DNA of 64,000 bases from CAZAYP01 sp964489425 [NCBI: uncultured Verrucomicrobiota bacterium] (GTDB taxonomy: Bacteria; Verrucomicrobiota; Kiritimatiellia; RZYC01), in the NCBI GenBank assembly GCA_964489425.1, contig CAZAYP010000017.1, forward strand, positions 1 through 64,000, given 5' to 3'. How positions within the stretch are numbered: position 1 is the stretch's first letter; the number at the start of each line of letters is the position of its first letter. Both the position numbers and the translations under genes were made by a program. The notes under the pieces were generated by a model. It was given only the letters and a program-made list of their open reading frames with translations, was not told the DNA's origin and searched no databases. Of this stretch, positions 34,066-43,033 are shown piece after piece.

Positions 34066-35565
34066 TTATTCGGCGGTTGCCAGAAACTTGCCCAAATTCG
34101 GGCGGTGCGCCGCCCACGCTTCCAGTTGCCGCGCCGTTTCACGCGGCGCAAACGTGTCATAGGCCCGATTAGCATACCCCACAAATGTGCGGCGCAAAGC
34201 TGCGACCGCCGCGCCGCTTTCGTCCGCGCAAGCATCCACCAGATCCTGAAATTTCCGCTCCGCTAGTTGCCAGAACAGGTTGCTTGCCTGAGCCGCGTGT
34301 TTTTTGCCATCCATTTTCAGGGTCCCGTAATAGGCAAGAACCGACCCATAGGCGCATTTTTTAGCTATTTCATCCAGGACCTCCATCTCCGCTTTCAACT
34401 GCGAGAACCAAAGATCGCCCAACCAACTGGCTTCAAGCCGAACCTCCGACTCTACATAGTCGTCCATCCCGGCCACATACTGCTCTCCGGCATTGGAACT
34501 GACCCGCAACCCACCGGACCAAATACCCAGAGAATCCACCACACGGCGTGCGCGCTGGATGCCAACTCGTAGCTGCCTGCAATCGAACCGACTCTTCTGC
34601 TCGGCCCCCAAAAAGGACAGCAACGCTGTCAGTTGCCGCCAAGGGCGTTTTTCTGGGTCGACCCAAAGGGCTTTCATGTCCTTCGAAGAATCCACCGCAA
34701 TGCTCAGGTCGAATGAACCCTCTTTGTGCGATGGGTGCTGGATTCCTTCCGAATAGTGCAAGCCGTCGGCGGCGAGCAAGCAGAAGCGGGAAAGCGGAAC
34801 GAGGCGGCCCATGTAGCTGTTTTTCAGCCGTTTCGCCCGTGCGCAGGCCTCCCCCAATGGCATTGTCTCCCAGGGCGGTTCGCCCAGCCCAGCGGTGTAA
34901 TTCGCCATTTCGGCCAATCGATTTTCCGCCACGAGATTGAGCCACAGGGTTTCCCTCAACGTCGCCCCCGCGAGAAAACTGTGCAAATAGCCGAGAAAAC
35001 CAAGGGCGGGGCCCGGCTTGCCTGTCGAGGGCTTTCCTTTATCGTTGGCTTTTCCTGCATAGCCGCTGCTCAATACGACCGTGTTATCCGTTTTTTTGCC
35101 ACCGAGTGCGCAGTTTCCAAGTACGACGATCTGAAGGGCTTTTTCTTCGTCCGTCAATGGCTGCTCCAAATGGGATTGCAACAGCACGGTCGTGTTTCCG
35201 AACGCCACATCGGGAGCCACTGCACCAAAACCTTGGATCTTGGCTTTGCCAATGCCTGGCATCTGCAAGAAAGGCCGCCCGCCATAGAGCCAGAAACAAT
35301 CTTTCTTTTCTTCGAGGTAGGCCAGCGCCTTTTGCGCCAAGCCATCCGCGCCGAGGGCGTTCCATTCGGCGTCGTCCTTTGGCGTGCAAGCGGTCTGCGC
35401 GATGGCCAGAAGCAATTTCGTGACCGAAATCTTCTGGATGGGGTTGCCGCCGAGCGCGCGCAGATTGGGGTCGGTGAAGATTCGCCGCAAGCTGACCCGG
35501 CCGACGTCGACCACCGGGATCCAAGCTTCCTCGATCAGATTGAACCGTTGTGGCGCGTTATCCAT
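34066..35565 (-). CDS. casA: Cascade large subunit Cse1 (CasA)
   Basis: 499 residues; recognises the PAM and recruits Cas3. N-terminal 'FNLIEEAWIPVVD' and 'RALGGNPIQKISVTKLLLAIAQT' (helix quoted in part), then 'CFWLYGGRPFLQMP' and the C-terminal four-helix bundle. ATG 35565 (GGGAAGGA upstream) is favoured over TTG 35598, which overlaps cas3. Lies 29 bp after cas3. Confidence 0.95.
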   Translation of the reverse strand: MDNAPQRFNLIEEAWIPVVDVGRVSLRRIFTDPNLRALGGNPIQKISVTKLLLAIAQTACTPKDDAEWNALGADGLAQKALAYLEEKKDCFWLYGGRPFLQMPGIGKAKIQGFGAVAPDVAFGNTTVLLQSHLEQPLTDEEKALQIVVLGNCALGGKKTDNTVVLSSGYAGKANDKGKPSTGKPGPALGFLGYLHSFLAGATLRETLWLNLVAENRLAEMANYTAGLGEPPWETMPLGEACARAKRLKNSYMGRLVPLSRFCLLAADGLHYSEGIQHPSHKEGSFDLSIAVDSSKDMKALWVDPEKRPWRQLTALLSFLGAEQKSRFDCRQLRVGIQRARRVVDSLGIWSGGLRVSSNAGEQYVAGMDDYVESEVRLEASWLGDLWFSQLKAEMEVLDEIAKKCAYGSVLAYYGTLKMDGKKHAAQASNLFWQLAERKFQDLVDACADESGAAVAALRRTFVGYANRAYDTFAPRETARQLEAWAAHRPNLGKFLATAE

Positions 35566-35594
35566 CTCGTCCTTCCCGTTGGCGAATCGCCGAC

Positions 35595-38108
35595 TCAATT
35601 CTTATGGGCCATATAACCCAGATCTTCATTGTACCGCAAGTCATACCCGGCGAGGGCGGTCTGGTTCCCGAGCCCCGCCAGTTCCCCGGAGGTCTGCAAG
35701 ACCGCGACCCTGAACGGGCTTTCTCCGTCGTCACCCAGCCAAACGTACTCTTTCAGCCAATCCATCTGGTTGACCGGGCATGTGGGCGCAAGATAGGCAG
35801 GCACATGGACGGTGTTCTGCTGCAGGGCGGCCGCCGCCTCGCGCCAGGCTTTGGTTTTGCGCACATCCGGCGCGGCGGGCAAAACCAGTTTAGAGCCGTC
35901 GAGCAATTGCACCGCTGCGCCGTTTGGATGCCGCTCAATCGACCGGATCAGCAGGACTTCGGCACTTTCCACGTCGCTGTAGCGGGTGGATGCTTTGCTT
36001 TCTGGAAGAGTCTGGCCTCCGCGCGAAATGCCGACCAACGCTAAACGCTGCAATTTCTCGCGTACCTGTTCCAATTCGTGCCGATAGCTTGCCCATGGGC
36101 CTTGCTCGGCCCGGTCCGCATACACCGCTTCGAGCAGTGGACGAATGCTGCCCGGCACGGATAGGCCCCCAGAACCAAGGCCCTGCAATACTTCTAACGT
36201 CCGGCAAAGCACATAGGGGGAATATACCTTGGCGGTCTTTCCAAGGGCGGCTACATCTTCCAACACGTTGTCGAGTGGCGGAGCTAGGACCCACACCTGC
36301 GGGTTTGCGGCGGCGGGCCGTCTCGAATCGTTGTCCCTGTGCCGCCACAGCCGGCCGATTCTCTGGAACAGCATGTCCATTGGGCAAACACGGGTCACCA
36401 GAAAATCAGCGTCGATATCGAGCGACTGTTCAAGAACCTGAGTTCCGACCAATATCCGTCCGCGCAACGCGCGTTGCGCTCCCCCGCCCTTGCCATAGAT
36501 GCCGACCCACTCATCTTCCTTGCGCCAGCGGTCCAATTTCAGGAATCGAGAATGGAGCAGTCCGCAATCAGCTAAGGGGCGGGCCTGGGCGGCAAGCCGT
36601 TGATAAAGCCGCTGGGCCTCGTCCACGGTATTTTCGATCCATAGAACCTGTTCGCCGCGAGCGGCCCGATCCAGCGCTTCTTCTATCGCGGGCTCGTCGC
36701 TATCGCGCACGATGAGTTCGACGGGCAGGTCCGGACTTTTTTCCATCGGATATTCGCGCAGCTCGCTTCGCCCGAACTTGGCGCTGACCAAAGGGTAGGC
36801 CGCTGATGCCCGGACTTTGTCGGTGGCCAGCAACGAGGATCGCCTTTCCGCCGTCAGTGTGGCGCTCAGAATAATGACGGTGCAATGCAATTCCCGCAAT
36901 ACCGCCACCAGTCGTTCCAGAATCGTTCCGGTATAGGAGTCGTAGCTGTGGACTTCGTCGAGGACGACCACCTTCCCGGCCAGGCCAAAGGTGCGGACAA
37001 AACCATGCTTCACGTTCATCGCGGCCATTAGCGCTTGGTCGATCGTGCCGACGGAGAAGGGCGCAAGCAGTCCGCGTTTGCGGCTGTCGAACCACGATTT
37101 CCCCGGCTGCCCATCACCGCCCAAGTCCGTTTGCCGCAGCCAGGCCGAGCCATGCAGGAGCAACGATGTGCGGTGGACGCAATCCGGCGCCAGAATCTTC
37201 TCCAGAAAGCGGTTCATCCGGTCATAGACCTTGTCGGAAGTCAACTGGGTGGGCAGGGCGAAATAAATGCCCGTCGACTGGTGTCGCGCCAAGGCCCGAT
37301 AGGCGGCATACAACGCGGCCTCCGTTTTGCCCATGCCCATTGGCGCTTCCAGCACGTAGGCACCGGCATCGGACACGACCTCGATGAATGTCGTCTGCGC
37401 GGGATGAGGCTGGAATCCGAAGACCTGTTCAAAGGAAAGCCCCGGTACAAGCCGTGGGGCGACGAATCCTGCATTAACGAGGGCGCATGAAATTTGTCGT
37501 TCTATCTCGGAGTTGTTTGCATCAGCATGGTCGAACTGGGGGCCCGATGCGATCCAGTCTGCCACACATGTCAAACCCGACAGGGCATCCGCCTGATTCT
37601 CGGTTTGGATCTGCGGCCAATCCGTTTGCAGCCGTTCCTTGACCTTCTCGATCAGCGCTTCCCGTTCTTTCTGCCAGGTCGGGCCACCGTAAATCTCATC
37701 GTTGGGGCTCCCCGTCTGGGCGGGCGTGAACCCATGGTGGCGGCCAATGATTTCCGCGTAATACTTTCCTCTGCCCGCCATAACGGCCCGTCCGACCGCC
37801 GCATGCCCGCCAATCTCCGTGTCCAGAGTGGATCGGCACAAATCCGGCAACCTTCCAATCGGAAGTTTCTCGGGATCAATTGCGCGGGTAATCTTTTCCT
37901 GAAAGCCAGGGCTGACTTTTCCAACGTCATGCAATGCGATCAGCAATTCGCTTCCGCGCGGGAACAGGGCTTCGGCAAGCCAGTTCGGCTGCCGCCCAAT
38001 CAGCTTCCTCGCCACCATCCCCACTATAAGACAATGCTCCAGCACGCTGATTCCAGGACCGATTGAACCATTATCCGCCACAGCGGTCTTCGCCAAACAG
38101 AGCGACAT
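35595..38108 (-). CDS. cas3: CRISPR-associated helicase-nuclease Cas3 (HD domain fused)
   Basis: 837-residue effector nuclease-helicase. The N-terminal HD nuclease has 'LLIALHDVGKVSPGFQ', 'GGHAAVGR' and 'IIGRHHGF'. Helicase motifs: 'APMGMGKTEAALYA' (Walker A), 'VVLDEVHSYDS' (DEVH), 'ILSATLT' and 'FQRIGRLWRH' (motif VI). The C-terminal domain follows. I take ATG 38108; an in-frame ATG at 38165 would add 19 residues with no ribosome site and atypical composition. First gene of the cas operon, so its promoter lies in 38109-38300. Confidence 0.96.
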   Translation of the reverse strand: MSLCLAKTAVADNGSIGPGISVLEHCLIVGMVARKLIGRQPNWLAEALFPRGSELLIALHDVGKVSPGFQEKITRAIDPEKLPIGRLPDLCRSTLDTEIGGHAAVGRAVMAGRGKYYAEIIGRHHGFTPAQTGSPNDEIYGGPTWQKEREALIEKVKERLQTDWPQIQTENQADALSGLTCVADWIASGPQFDHADANNSEIERQISCALVNAGFVAPRLVPGLSFEQVFGFQPHPAQTTFIEVVSDAGAYVLEAPMGMGKTEAALYAAYRALARHQSTGIYFALPTQLTSDKVYDRMNRFLEKILAPDCVHRTSLLLHGSAWLRQTDLGGDGQPGKSWFDSRKRGLLAPFSVGTIDQALMAAMNVKHGFVRTFGLAGKVVVLDEVHSYDSYTGTILERLVAVLRELHCTVIILSATLTAERRSSLLATDKVRASAAYPLVSAKFGRSELREYPMEKSPDLPVELIVRDSDEPAIEEALDRAARGEQVLWIENTVDEAQRLYQRLAAQARPLADCGLLHSRFLKLDRWRKEDEWVGIYGKGGGAQRALRGRILVGTQVLEQSLDIDADFLVTRVCPMDMLFQRIGRLWRHRDNDSRRPAAANPQVWVLAPPLDNVLEDVAALGKTAKVYSPYVLCRTLEVLQGLGSGGLSVPGSIRPLLEAVYADRAEQGPWASYRHELEQVREKLQRLALVGISRGGQTLPESKASTRYSDVESAEVLLIRSIERHPNGAAVQLLDGSKLVLPAAPDVRKTKAWREAAAALQQNTVHVPAYLAPTCPVNQMDWLKEYVWLGDDGESPFRVAVLQTSGELAGLGNQTALAGYDLRYNEDLGYMAHKN

Positions 38109-38484
38109 TGGCAACGCCTTCGCTGACGCCCCCTGCTTCTCGTTGTGATTACAAGGTCCCCTCATATTCCGGCTGGCCTAGAAACAAGCACTGAGTATGC
38201 GCTATTCTTTTGAGTCGCTCTTCCCGACCAAGCTGACGAGAAAAACATCCCAACCCCAATTGGATGATAGTGAAATAGAACGGAATACTTCACGGCGTAT
38301 TAATAACAGGGAAAGCCCGATGAGGCAAGACAAGCCAGACAAGCCAGATGTGGCACAGAACCTAGGCCACGAGGTCTCGGTAGTCGACAGACAGACCCGA
38401 AGCTAGCCACGGACGCGAGCGATCGGGGCGGGCAGCGCGCCCTCGGAGATCCGCGGGGTGGTCCACCCACGGAGGCTGGGCTAC
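38109..38484. other. Cas operon upstream region, no clear gene
   Basis: 376 bp. On the plus strand 38197-38406 is an open frame of 69 codons without recognisable features, Asp/Lys/Pro-rich, including a tandem 'GACAAGCCA' repeat (38331-38348). The AT-richer section 38200-38320 likely holds the cas promoter on the minus strand. Confidence 0.35.
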
Positions 38485-38765
38485 TCAGCGCCCCGATAGC
38501 CCGGTCAAGCACATGCTTTTTGATGGGTGCAACCGGGACCTGCCAGCCATGTTGCGCGGCCGATCCTTGGCGCGCTCGACCTGCAGCCGGTCGTCTTCCG
38601 GGTCCGTGATCTCGTAGGACCGGCGGGCGGCCTCGATCTGGTCGTATTGGTATTCCTGGTACGCCCGTTCAGCCAGGGTCTTTGACCAGTGGCCGCCGAT
38701 ATAGTCGCGGGTCTGCTTCTCCACGGGATTGCCCAGGGTGCCAATGGCAAACATGGCGGCCCGCC
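38485..38765 (-). pseudogene. Unidentified gene remnant
   Basis: Minus-strand open stretch with regular codon-like composition: 'AMFAIGTLGNPVEKQTRDY', 'HWSKTLAERAYQEYQYDQ', 'EITDPEDDRLQVERAKD'. It looks like a charged helical protein end, but I do not recognise the family. It starts abruptly near 38765, exactly where the opposite-strand formylglycine-enzyme fragment begins, so a rearrangement joined the two remnants. Confidence 0.35.
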
Positions 38766-38769
38766 TGGT

Positions 38770-39238
38770 GGGAGTGTCGGGAATGGCGTGTATTACTGGG
38801 CGATCGCGCATGGGTATGATTTCGACAACGCAGGTATGGGAAAGTCCCCGACCGATCCCGTCCACACGGTAAACTGGTATGACGCGGTGAAGTGGTGCAA
38901 CGCGCGCAGCGAGATCGATGGTTTTTTCCATGGTCTATGCCAAGTGGGACGGCGCCGGGTGGGTGGCTTACCGGAGCGGAGTTTCGGACACCTTGCAGGT
39001 ATCGTGGCTGAACACCGGGTACCGCCTGCCCACCGAGGCGGAATGGGAGAAAACCGCGCGCGGCAGCGTCAACTACCGGCGCTTCCCCTGGGCGTTTCCC
39101 GGCGGGGACAATGAAATCAGCGCCGCTATGGCGAACTACCTGAGCCGCGCGCCTTACGTGGGCGAACCCTATGACCTGGGGCCCAACGGCTACGCCGCGG
39201 CCTGGGCGACGCCCCCCATGCCCACACAAACGCCTTGA
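38770..39238 (+). pseudogene. Formylglycine-generating-enzyme (SUMF1) family fragment, frameshifted
   Basis: Two plus-strand frames complement each other. The first gives 'VYYWAIAHGYDFDNAGMG' and 'PVHTVNWYDAVKWCNARSE'; after a shift near 38925 the second gives 'YRLPTEAEWEKTARGSVNY' and 'RFPWAFPGGDNEISAAMANY'. These are the usual blocks of FGE-sulfatase-domain proteins, often in secreted proteins of this bacterial group. The start, the C-terminal third and the reading frame are lost. Confidence 0.78.
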
Positions 39239-39307
39239 GCCAACAGGAACTGGTGCCTATACTTCAAATCACCAGCGTTGGTACCAGATTAAATGAGGAA
39301 GGTCGCC

Positions 39308-39550
39308 ATGCGTCGTATTTGGGGAATCGGGAAACCTTGTTTGTTTCGCTTATCCACCACGGCCATCTTGTCCGGTTTACTGATCTTGTTGTCTGCTTAC
39401 AATGGATGGGCCTCCTTGGCCACTAACATGGCCTGGTCTTCCGTGGGCGCCAACGACAGCGACAAGGTCGGATCAGCGCTGAGCGCGTGGGGTGACGTGA
39501 ATGGCGACGGGTATATGGACCTCGTCGTCGGCACCCCATGGACGGGGTAA
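39308..39550 (+). pseudogene. FG-GAP repeat secreted protein, cut at the att site
   Basis: Signal peptide ('STTAILSGLLILLSAYNGWA') then the first FG-GAP/integrin-alpha repeat: 'AWSSVGANDSDKVGSALS' and calcium-binding 'DVNGDGYMDLVVGTP'. ATG 39308 has GAGGAAGG upstream. After about 77 residues the frame runs into the tRNA duplicate at 39542 and stops at 39548. A native member would continue with several more repeats. The gene is broken precisely at the island's right boundary. Confidence 0.75.
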
Positions 39551-39587
39551 ACCCGTACCCGGGGCTCGAATCCCCGCCTCTCCGCCA
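39542..39587 (+). repeat. attR: 46-bp duplicate of the tRNA-Ser 3' end
   Basis: Identical to 28640-28685 except one base in the T loop (C at 39565 for T). Includes the encoded CCA end but none of the tRNA 5' half, so it cannot be a functional tRNA. Defines the right end of the island. Confidence 0.85.
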
Positions 39588-40482
39588 GTTTGCGGCGCAG
39601 GCACTTACGCAAACGGCCGAAAAAACTTAGTACATAAACCTAGTACAAGTGCCCCGGCGTCCCATAGCGTTCTACTGTGTCCAGAGCGTTTGCGGGGTCT
39701 GCTGATAACTGAACTGCGGTTCATCGCCCGGGGTGCTGAGTACACCAGCGGTGAAAGCGCGCGGGCGTAAAAAAACCGGCCAGCCCGCGGGATCCGACCA
39801 CGGCGCCGCCGGCCCACCCGGCAAGGACCCGCCCCGAAGCGGGAAGGAAGCCGGGTTCCTGTTTCAAGACTTGTTCGATCTGTTCGCCGTCCAAGACGCC
39901 ATTGCGATAAAGTTCCGGTGTCCTCCCCTGGCACAGGCGCATGCGCGGCATACCCTGCGCAGGTCTGGCGCGGCACGGCGAACGCGACAACACAAGGCGG
40001 CGCAGCGTCAAGCGCATGGGCAAGGACGGCATGGCCGCGCTCATGCAAGGATACCAGCCAGCGGGTTTCCACGCCCGCGACAAGGTCACTCATGGTCGCG
40101 GTGGGCCAGGTCACCGCCGCCGCCGACGTAACCCGACTTGCCGATCTCGCGGCAATGGTATCCGGCGCCGCTGGGCTCGTAATAATGCCCGCTGTCAAAA
40201 ATGCGCTTGCCGGCGTGGTCGGCCACGGTCTGGCAGGCATGGGGCCGGAATTGGGCGAGGGCATCCGGGGTGGGCTTCGCGTCGTCTTCAACGTCCCAGC
40301 GGAGGTATCCGCCTTCCTGATAAAACTCAACTGGCAGCCCGTCAACTTCATCGTGGGCACGGGCATCCGCGCATGCCCGGACAGGCCATCGTAGTCGCAT
40401 GCCACCGCGATATACGGAACACACGCTGGACATCCCTTTTCCCGGGATGCTAGTTTACCGGCCCAAGATAGAGGACCATGAT
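39588..40482 (-). pseudogene. Degenerate gene remnants beside attR
   Basis: 895 bp with no intact gene. Three minus-strand frames hold protein-like pieces in sequence: 40110-40380 'GYLRWDVEDDAKPTPDALAQ', 39940-40090 'TRWLVSLHERGHAVLAHAL' (an HExxH-type zinc-peptidase motif) with 'AGYAAHAPVPGEDTG', and 39790-39920 'ELYRNGVLDGEQIEQVLKQ'. They read as one or two frameshifted genes. Immediately after attR a CTTAGTACATAAACCTAGTA repeat (39626-39645) is present. Confidence 0.4.
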
Positions 40483-41625
40483 ATGATTACATTGAAGCAG
40501 CTCCAGGCACTGGCTCGCGAACACGGAACCCCGCTCTTTGTTGTGGATCACGATGAACTGCGCCGCGTGTATGCCCAATTTAAAACCCATCTTCCCCGCG
40601 TTCAGGCGTATTTTGCGGTCAAAGCCAATCCGGATCCCGCGATTGTTAAAACGCTCCTTGATGCCGGGGCCAGCTTTGATGTGGCATCCATGCCCGAATT
40701 CAAGATCGTGTATGAGTACATCAAGGATCTCCCGGCCAAGGAGCGCCAGGCCTGGATATGGGATAAAATCATCTACGCCAATCCGATCAAGGCCCAGGAC
40801 ACCCTGGCGGAACTGGATCAGTACAAAGCGCTGGTGACGTACGACAATGCGGAGGAAGTCCGAAAAATCAAGAAATACGCGCCCCATTCGGGATTGGCGC
40901 TGCGCATCAAGGTGCCCAACACCGGGGCCATGGTTGAGCTGTCTTCCAAGTGCGGCGCGGCGCCCGGCGAGGCCGTGGATCTCATATTTGAGGCCGTGAA
41001 CGCCGGCCTGGTGGTGGAAGGTCTTAGTTTTCATGTGGGCAGCCAGACCACCAATTTCGACAATTTTGTGCAGGCCATCAACCTGGCTTCCGATATTTTC
41101 CGCGAGGCGCGCGATCGCGGCTACGACAAGATGTTTCTCCTGGATATCGGCGGCGGGTTCCCCGCCCCGTACGACGCGACGGTCAGGCCGTTCCGGGAAC
41201 TGGCGCGAAAAATAAACGCCGAAATCAACCGGCTATTCCCCAAGGAAATTCAGATCCTGGCGGAACCAGGCCGGTTCCTGGTGGCCACCGCCTGCACGGT
41301 GATCACGGAAATCATCGGCAAGGCCGTGCGCGACGGGAAGCTCTGTTATTACGTGAACGACGGCGTGTACCACACCTACTCGGGCATTCTTTTCGATCAC
41401 TGCCGCTACCCGGTCGAGTCATTCAAAAAAGGACCGAAACAAATCTGCACGGTGTTCGGCCCGACGTGCGACGCGCTGGACGTCATTTCCATGTCTGAAA
41501 TGCTGCCGGCCAACCTGAAGCTCGGCGACCTGCTGTACAGCCGGAATATCGGCGCCTACAGCCAGGCTTCCGCCACGCACTTCAATGGCTTCCCGCCGGC
41601 CAAGACCGTCCACGTGAACCAGTAG
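40483..41625 (+). CDS. Type III PLP decarboxylase (ornithine/lysine decarboxylase-like)
   Basis: 380 residues with an alanine-racemase-like barrel. The PLP lysine is in 'AYFAVKANPDPAI'; 'SFHVGSQTTNFDNFV', 'DIGGGFPAPY' (phosphate loop), 'LAEPGRFLVATACTV' and the active-site Cys in 'FGPTCDALDVI' match eukaryotic-type ornithine decarboxylases. It should make putrescine (or cadaverine). ATG 40483 follows AGAGGA. It is convergent with the two next polyamine genes and completes their pathway, which supports ornithine as substrate. Confidence 0.88.
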   Translation: MITLKQLQALAREHGTPLFVVDHDELRRVYAQFKTHLPRVQAYFAVKANPDPAIVKTLLDAGASFDVASMPEFKIVYEYIKDLPAKERQAWIWDKIIYANPIKAQDTLAELDQYKALVTYDNAEEVRKIKKYAPHSGLALRIKVPNTGAMVELSSKCGAAPGEAVDLIFEAVNAGLVVEGLSFHVGSQTTNFDNFVQAINLASDIFREARDRGYDKMFLLDIGGGFPAPYDATVRPFRELARKINAEINRLFPKEIQILAEPGRFLVATACTVITEIIGKAVRDGKLCYYVNDGVYHTYSGILFDHCRYPVESFKKGPKQICTVFGPTCDALDVISMSEMLPANLKLGDLLYSRNIGAYSQASATHFNGFPPAKTVHVNQ

Positions 41626-41638
41626 GGCGCCGGCGCGG

Positions 41639-43021
41639 CTATTTACCCCGCGCGGCGGCCGCGGCTTTCAGCAACGCCTTGCGCTGGGCCTTGGCATCCA
41701 GCGCCACCAGGGGATTGGCGGCCGAGACGCTGACCGTCGCGGTGGACTCCTCCAGCTCAACGGCCAGGTCGCGCACCGTGCCGTTAAAGGAGTTGCGGCT
41801 GCCCGGCTTGATCTCCTTGATCTCGGTCGGCAGCCCGATTTTGTCCAGCAGCGCGATGAACGGCTCCGGGTCGAGCTCTTCCACGTTGACCATGGTTTGC
41901 GGATCCCAGATGCCCTGGGCCACCAGCATGGCCGCCGCCACCGGTGGAACCCCGGCGGTGTAGCTGATGCCCTGCGAGCCCACTTCCTCGTAGCAAGCCT
42001 TATGATCGGAGACCTGGTAGATGAATACTTCCCGTTGCTTGCCGTTTTTCCAGCCTTTCACGAAGTTGCCGATGCAGGTCTTGCCGGTATACCCGGGCGC
42101 CAGCGTTTTCGGATCAGGCAGCAACGCTTTCACCACCTTGAGCGGGACCACCGCCTGCCCCGTGGTCAGGGTGACGGGAAGGTGCGAGAGGAAGCCCAGC
42201 GTGCGCAGCACGGTGAACACGTTGATGTAATGGTTGCCGAATCCCATCCAGAACCGGATGCTGTTCGCGTCAATATTCCGGGACAGCGAATGCAGTTCGT
42301 CATGGCCGTTGAGGAAGATGGGGCACGACCCCACCACCGGGAAGTCGTAGGTCCGCTTCACCGCATGCGTCGGATATTCTTTCCACTGGCGGTCAATCCA
42401 GGTCCACACTTTGATGAATTCGCGGAAGTTGATTTCCGGATCGAAGTTGGTGGCAAAATAGCGGCCATGGCTGCCGGCATTGACGTCCAGGATGTCGATG
42501 GTGTCGATCTTGTCGAAATATTTCTTGGCGGCCAGCGCGCAATAGGCATTGACCACGCCCGGGTCAAACCCGACCCCGAGGATGGCGGTCAGCCCCTTCT
42601 CCTTGCAGCGGTCCCGGCGTTTCCATTCGTAGTTGGCGTACCAGGGCGGAGTTTCGCAGACCTTGTCCGGGTCTTCGTGGATCGCCGTGTCCATGTAAAC
42701 CGCCCCGGTCTTCAGGCAGGCTTCCAGGACCGACATGTTGACGAAGGCGTTGCCCAGGTTGATGACGATTTCCGACTTTGTTTCGCGGATGAGCTTGACC
42801 GTGGCCGGAATATTCAACGCATCCAGTGGCCGGGAATACAGCCGCCCGGTTTTCTTCTTGAGATGCTTCATCTTCCGGACGCTGGCGATGATCTCGTCAC
42901 ATTTCGACTGGGTCCGCGACGCGATGCAGATATCGCCCAGCACGTCGTTGTTCATCGCCGCCTTATGCGCCGCGACGTGCGCCACGCCGCCGGCCCCGAC
43001 AATCAGCACGTTTTTCTTCAT
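41639..43021 (-). CDS. Carboxy(nor)spermidine dehydrogenase (synthase)
   Basis: 460-residue saccharopine-dehydrogenase-family enzyme. It condenses aspartate semialdehyde with putrescine or diaminopropane using NADPH. NAD(P)-binding 'VLIVGAGGVAHVAAHKAA', 'INLGNAFVNMSVLEACL' and 'GVGFDPGVVNAYCALA' are typical of CANSDH. With the putrescine-forming decarboxylase next door the product is more likely carboxyspermidine. Stop is 14 bp from the convergent decarboxylase. Follows the CANSDC gene by 12 bp in one operon. Confidence 0.92.
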   Translation of the reverse strand: MKKNVLIVGAGGVAHVAAHKAAMNNDVLGDICIASRTQSKCDEIIASVRKMKHLKKKTGRLYSRPLDALNIPATVKLIRETKSEIVINLGNAFVNMSVLEACLKTGAVYMDTAIHEDPDKVCETPPWYANYEWKRRDRCKEKGLTAILGVGFDPGVVNAYCALAAKKYFDKIDTIDILDVNAGSHGRYFATNFDPEINFREFIKVWTWIDRQWKEYPTHAVKRTYDFPVVGSCPIFLNGHDELHSLSRNIDANSIRFWMGFGNHYINVFTVLRTLGFLSHLPVTLTTGQAVVPLKVVKALLPDPKTLAPGYTGKTCIGNFVKGWKNGKQREVFIYQVSDHKACYEEVGSQGISYTAGVPPVAAAMLVAQGIWDPQTMVNVEELDPEPFIALLDKIGLPTEIKEIKPGSRNSFNGTVRDLAVELEESTATVSVSAANPLVALDAKAQRKALLKAAAAARGK

Positions 43022-43033
43022 GGTTTTCCCCTT

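Larger units (their letters stand above)
28640..39587. mobile_element. Genomic island at tRNA-Ser carrying type I-E CRISPR-Cas
   Basis: Bounded by 46-bp direct repeats at 28640-28685 (3' end of the intact tRNA-Ser) and 39542-39587 (45 of 46 identical; the T-arm GTTC reads GCTC in the second). This is the classic footprint of tyrosine-recombinase insertion into a tRNA 3' end, where the element restores the tRNA. Length about 10.9 kb. Contents are the CRISPR array, eight cas genes, and fragments at the right end. No integrase or excisionase gene is present, so the element is probably immobilised or was moved by enzymes encoded elsewhere. Confidence 0.82.

Noticed and set aside
39542-39587. Second tRNA-Ser gene
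   Set aside because: Only the 3' half of the tRNA is present, so it is an attachment-site duplicate, not a gene.
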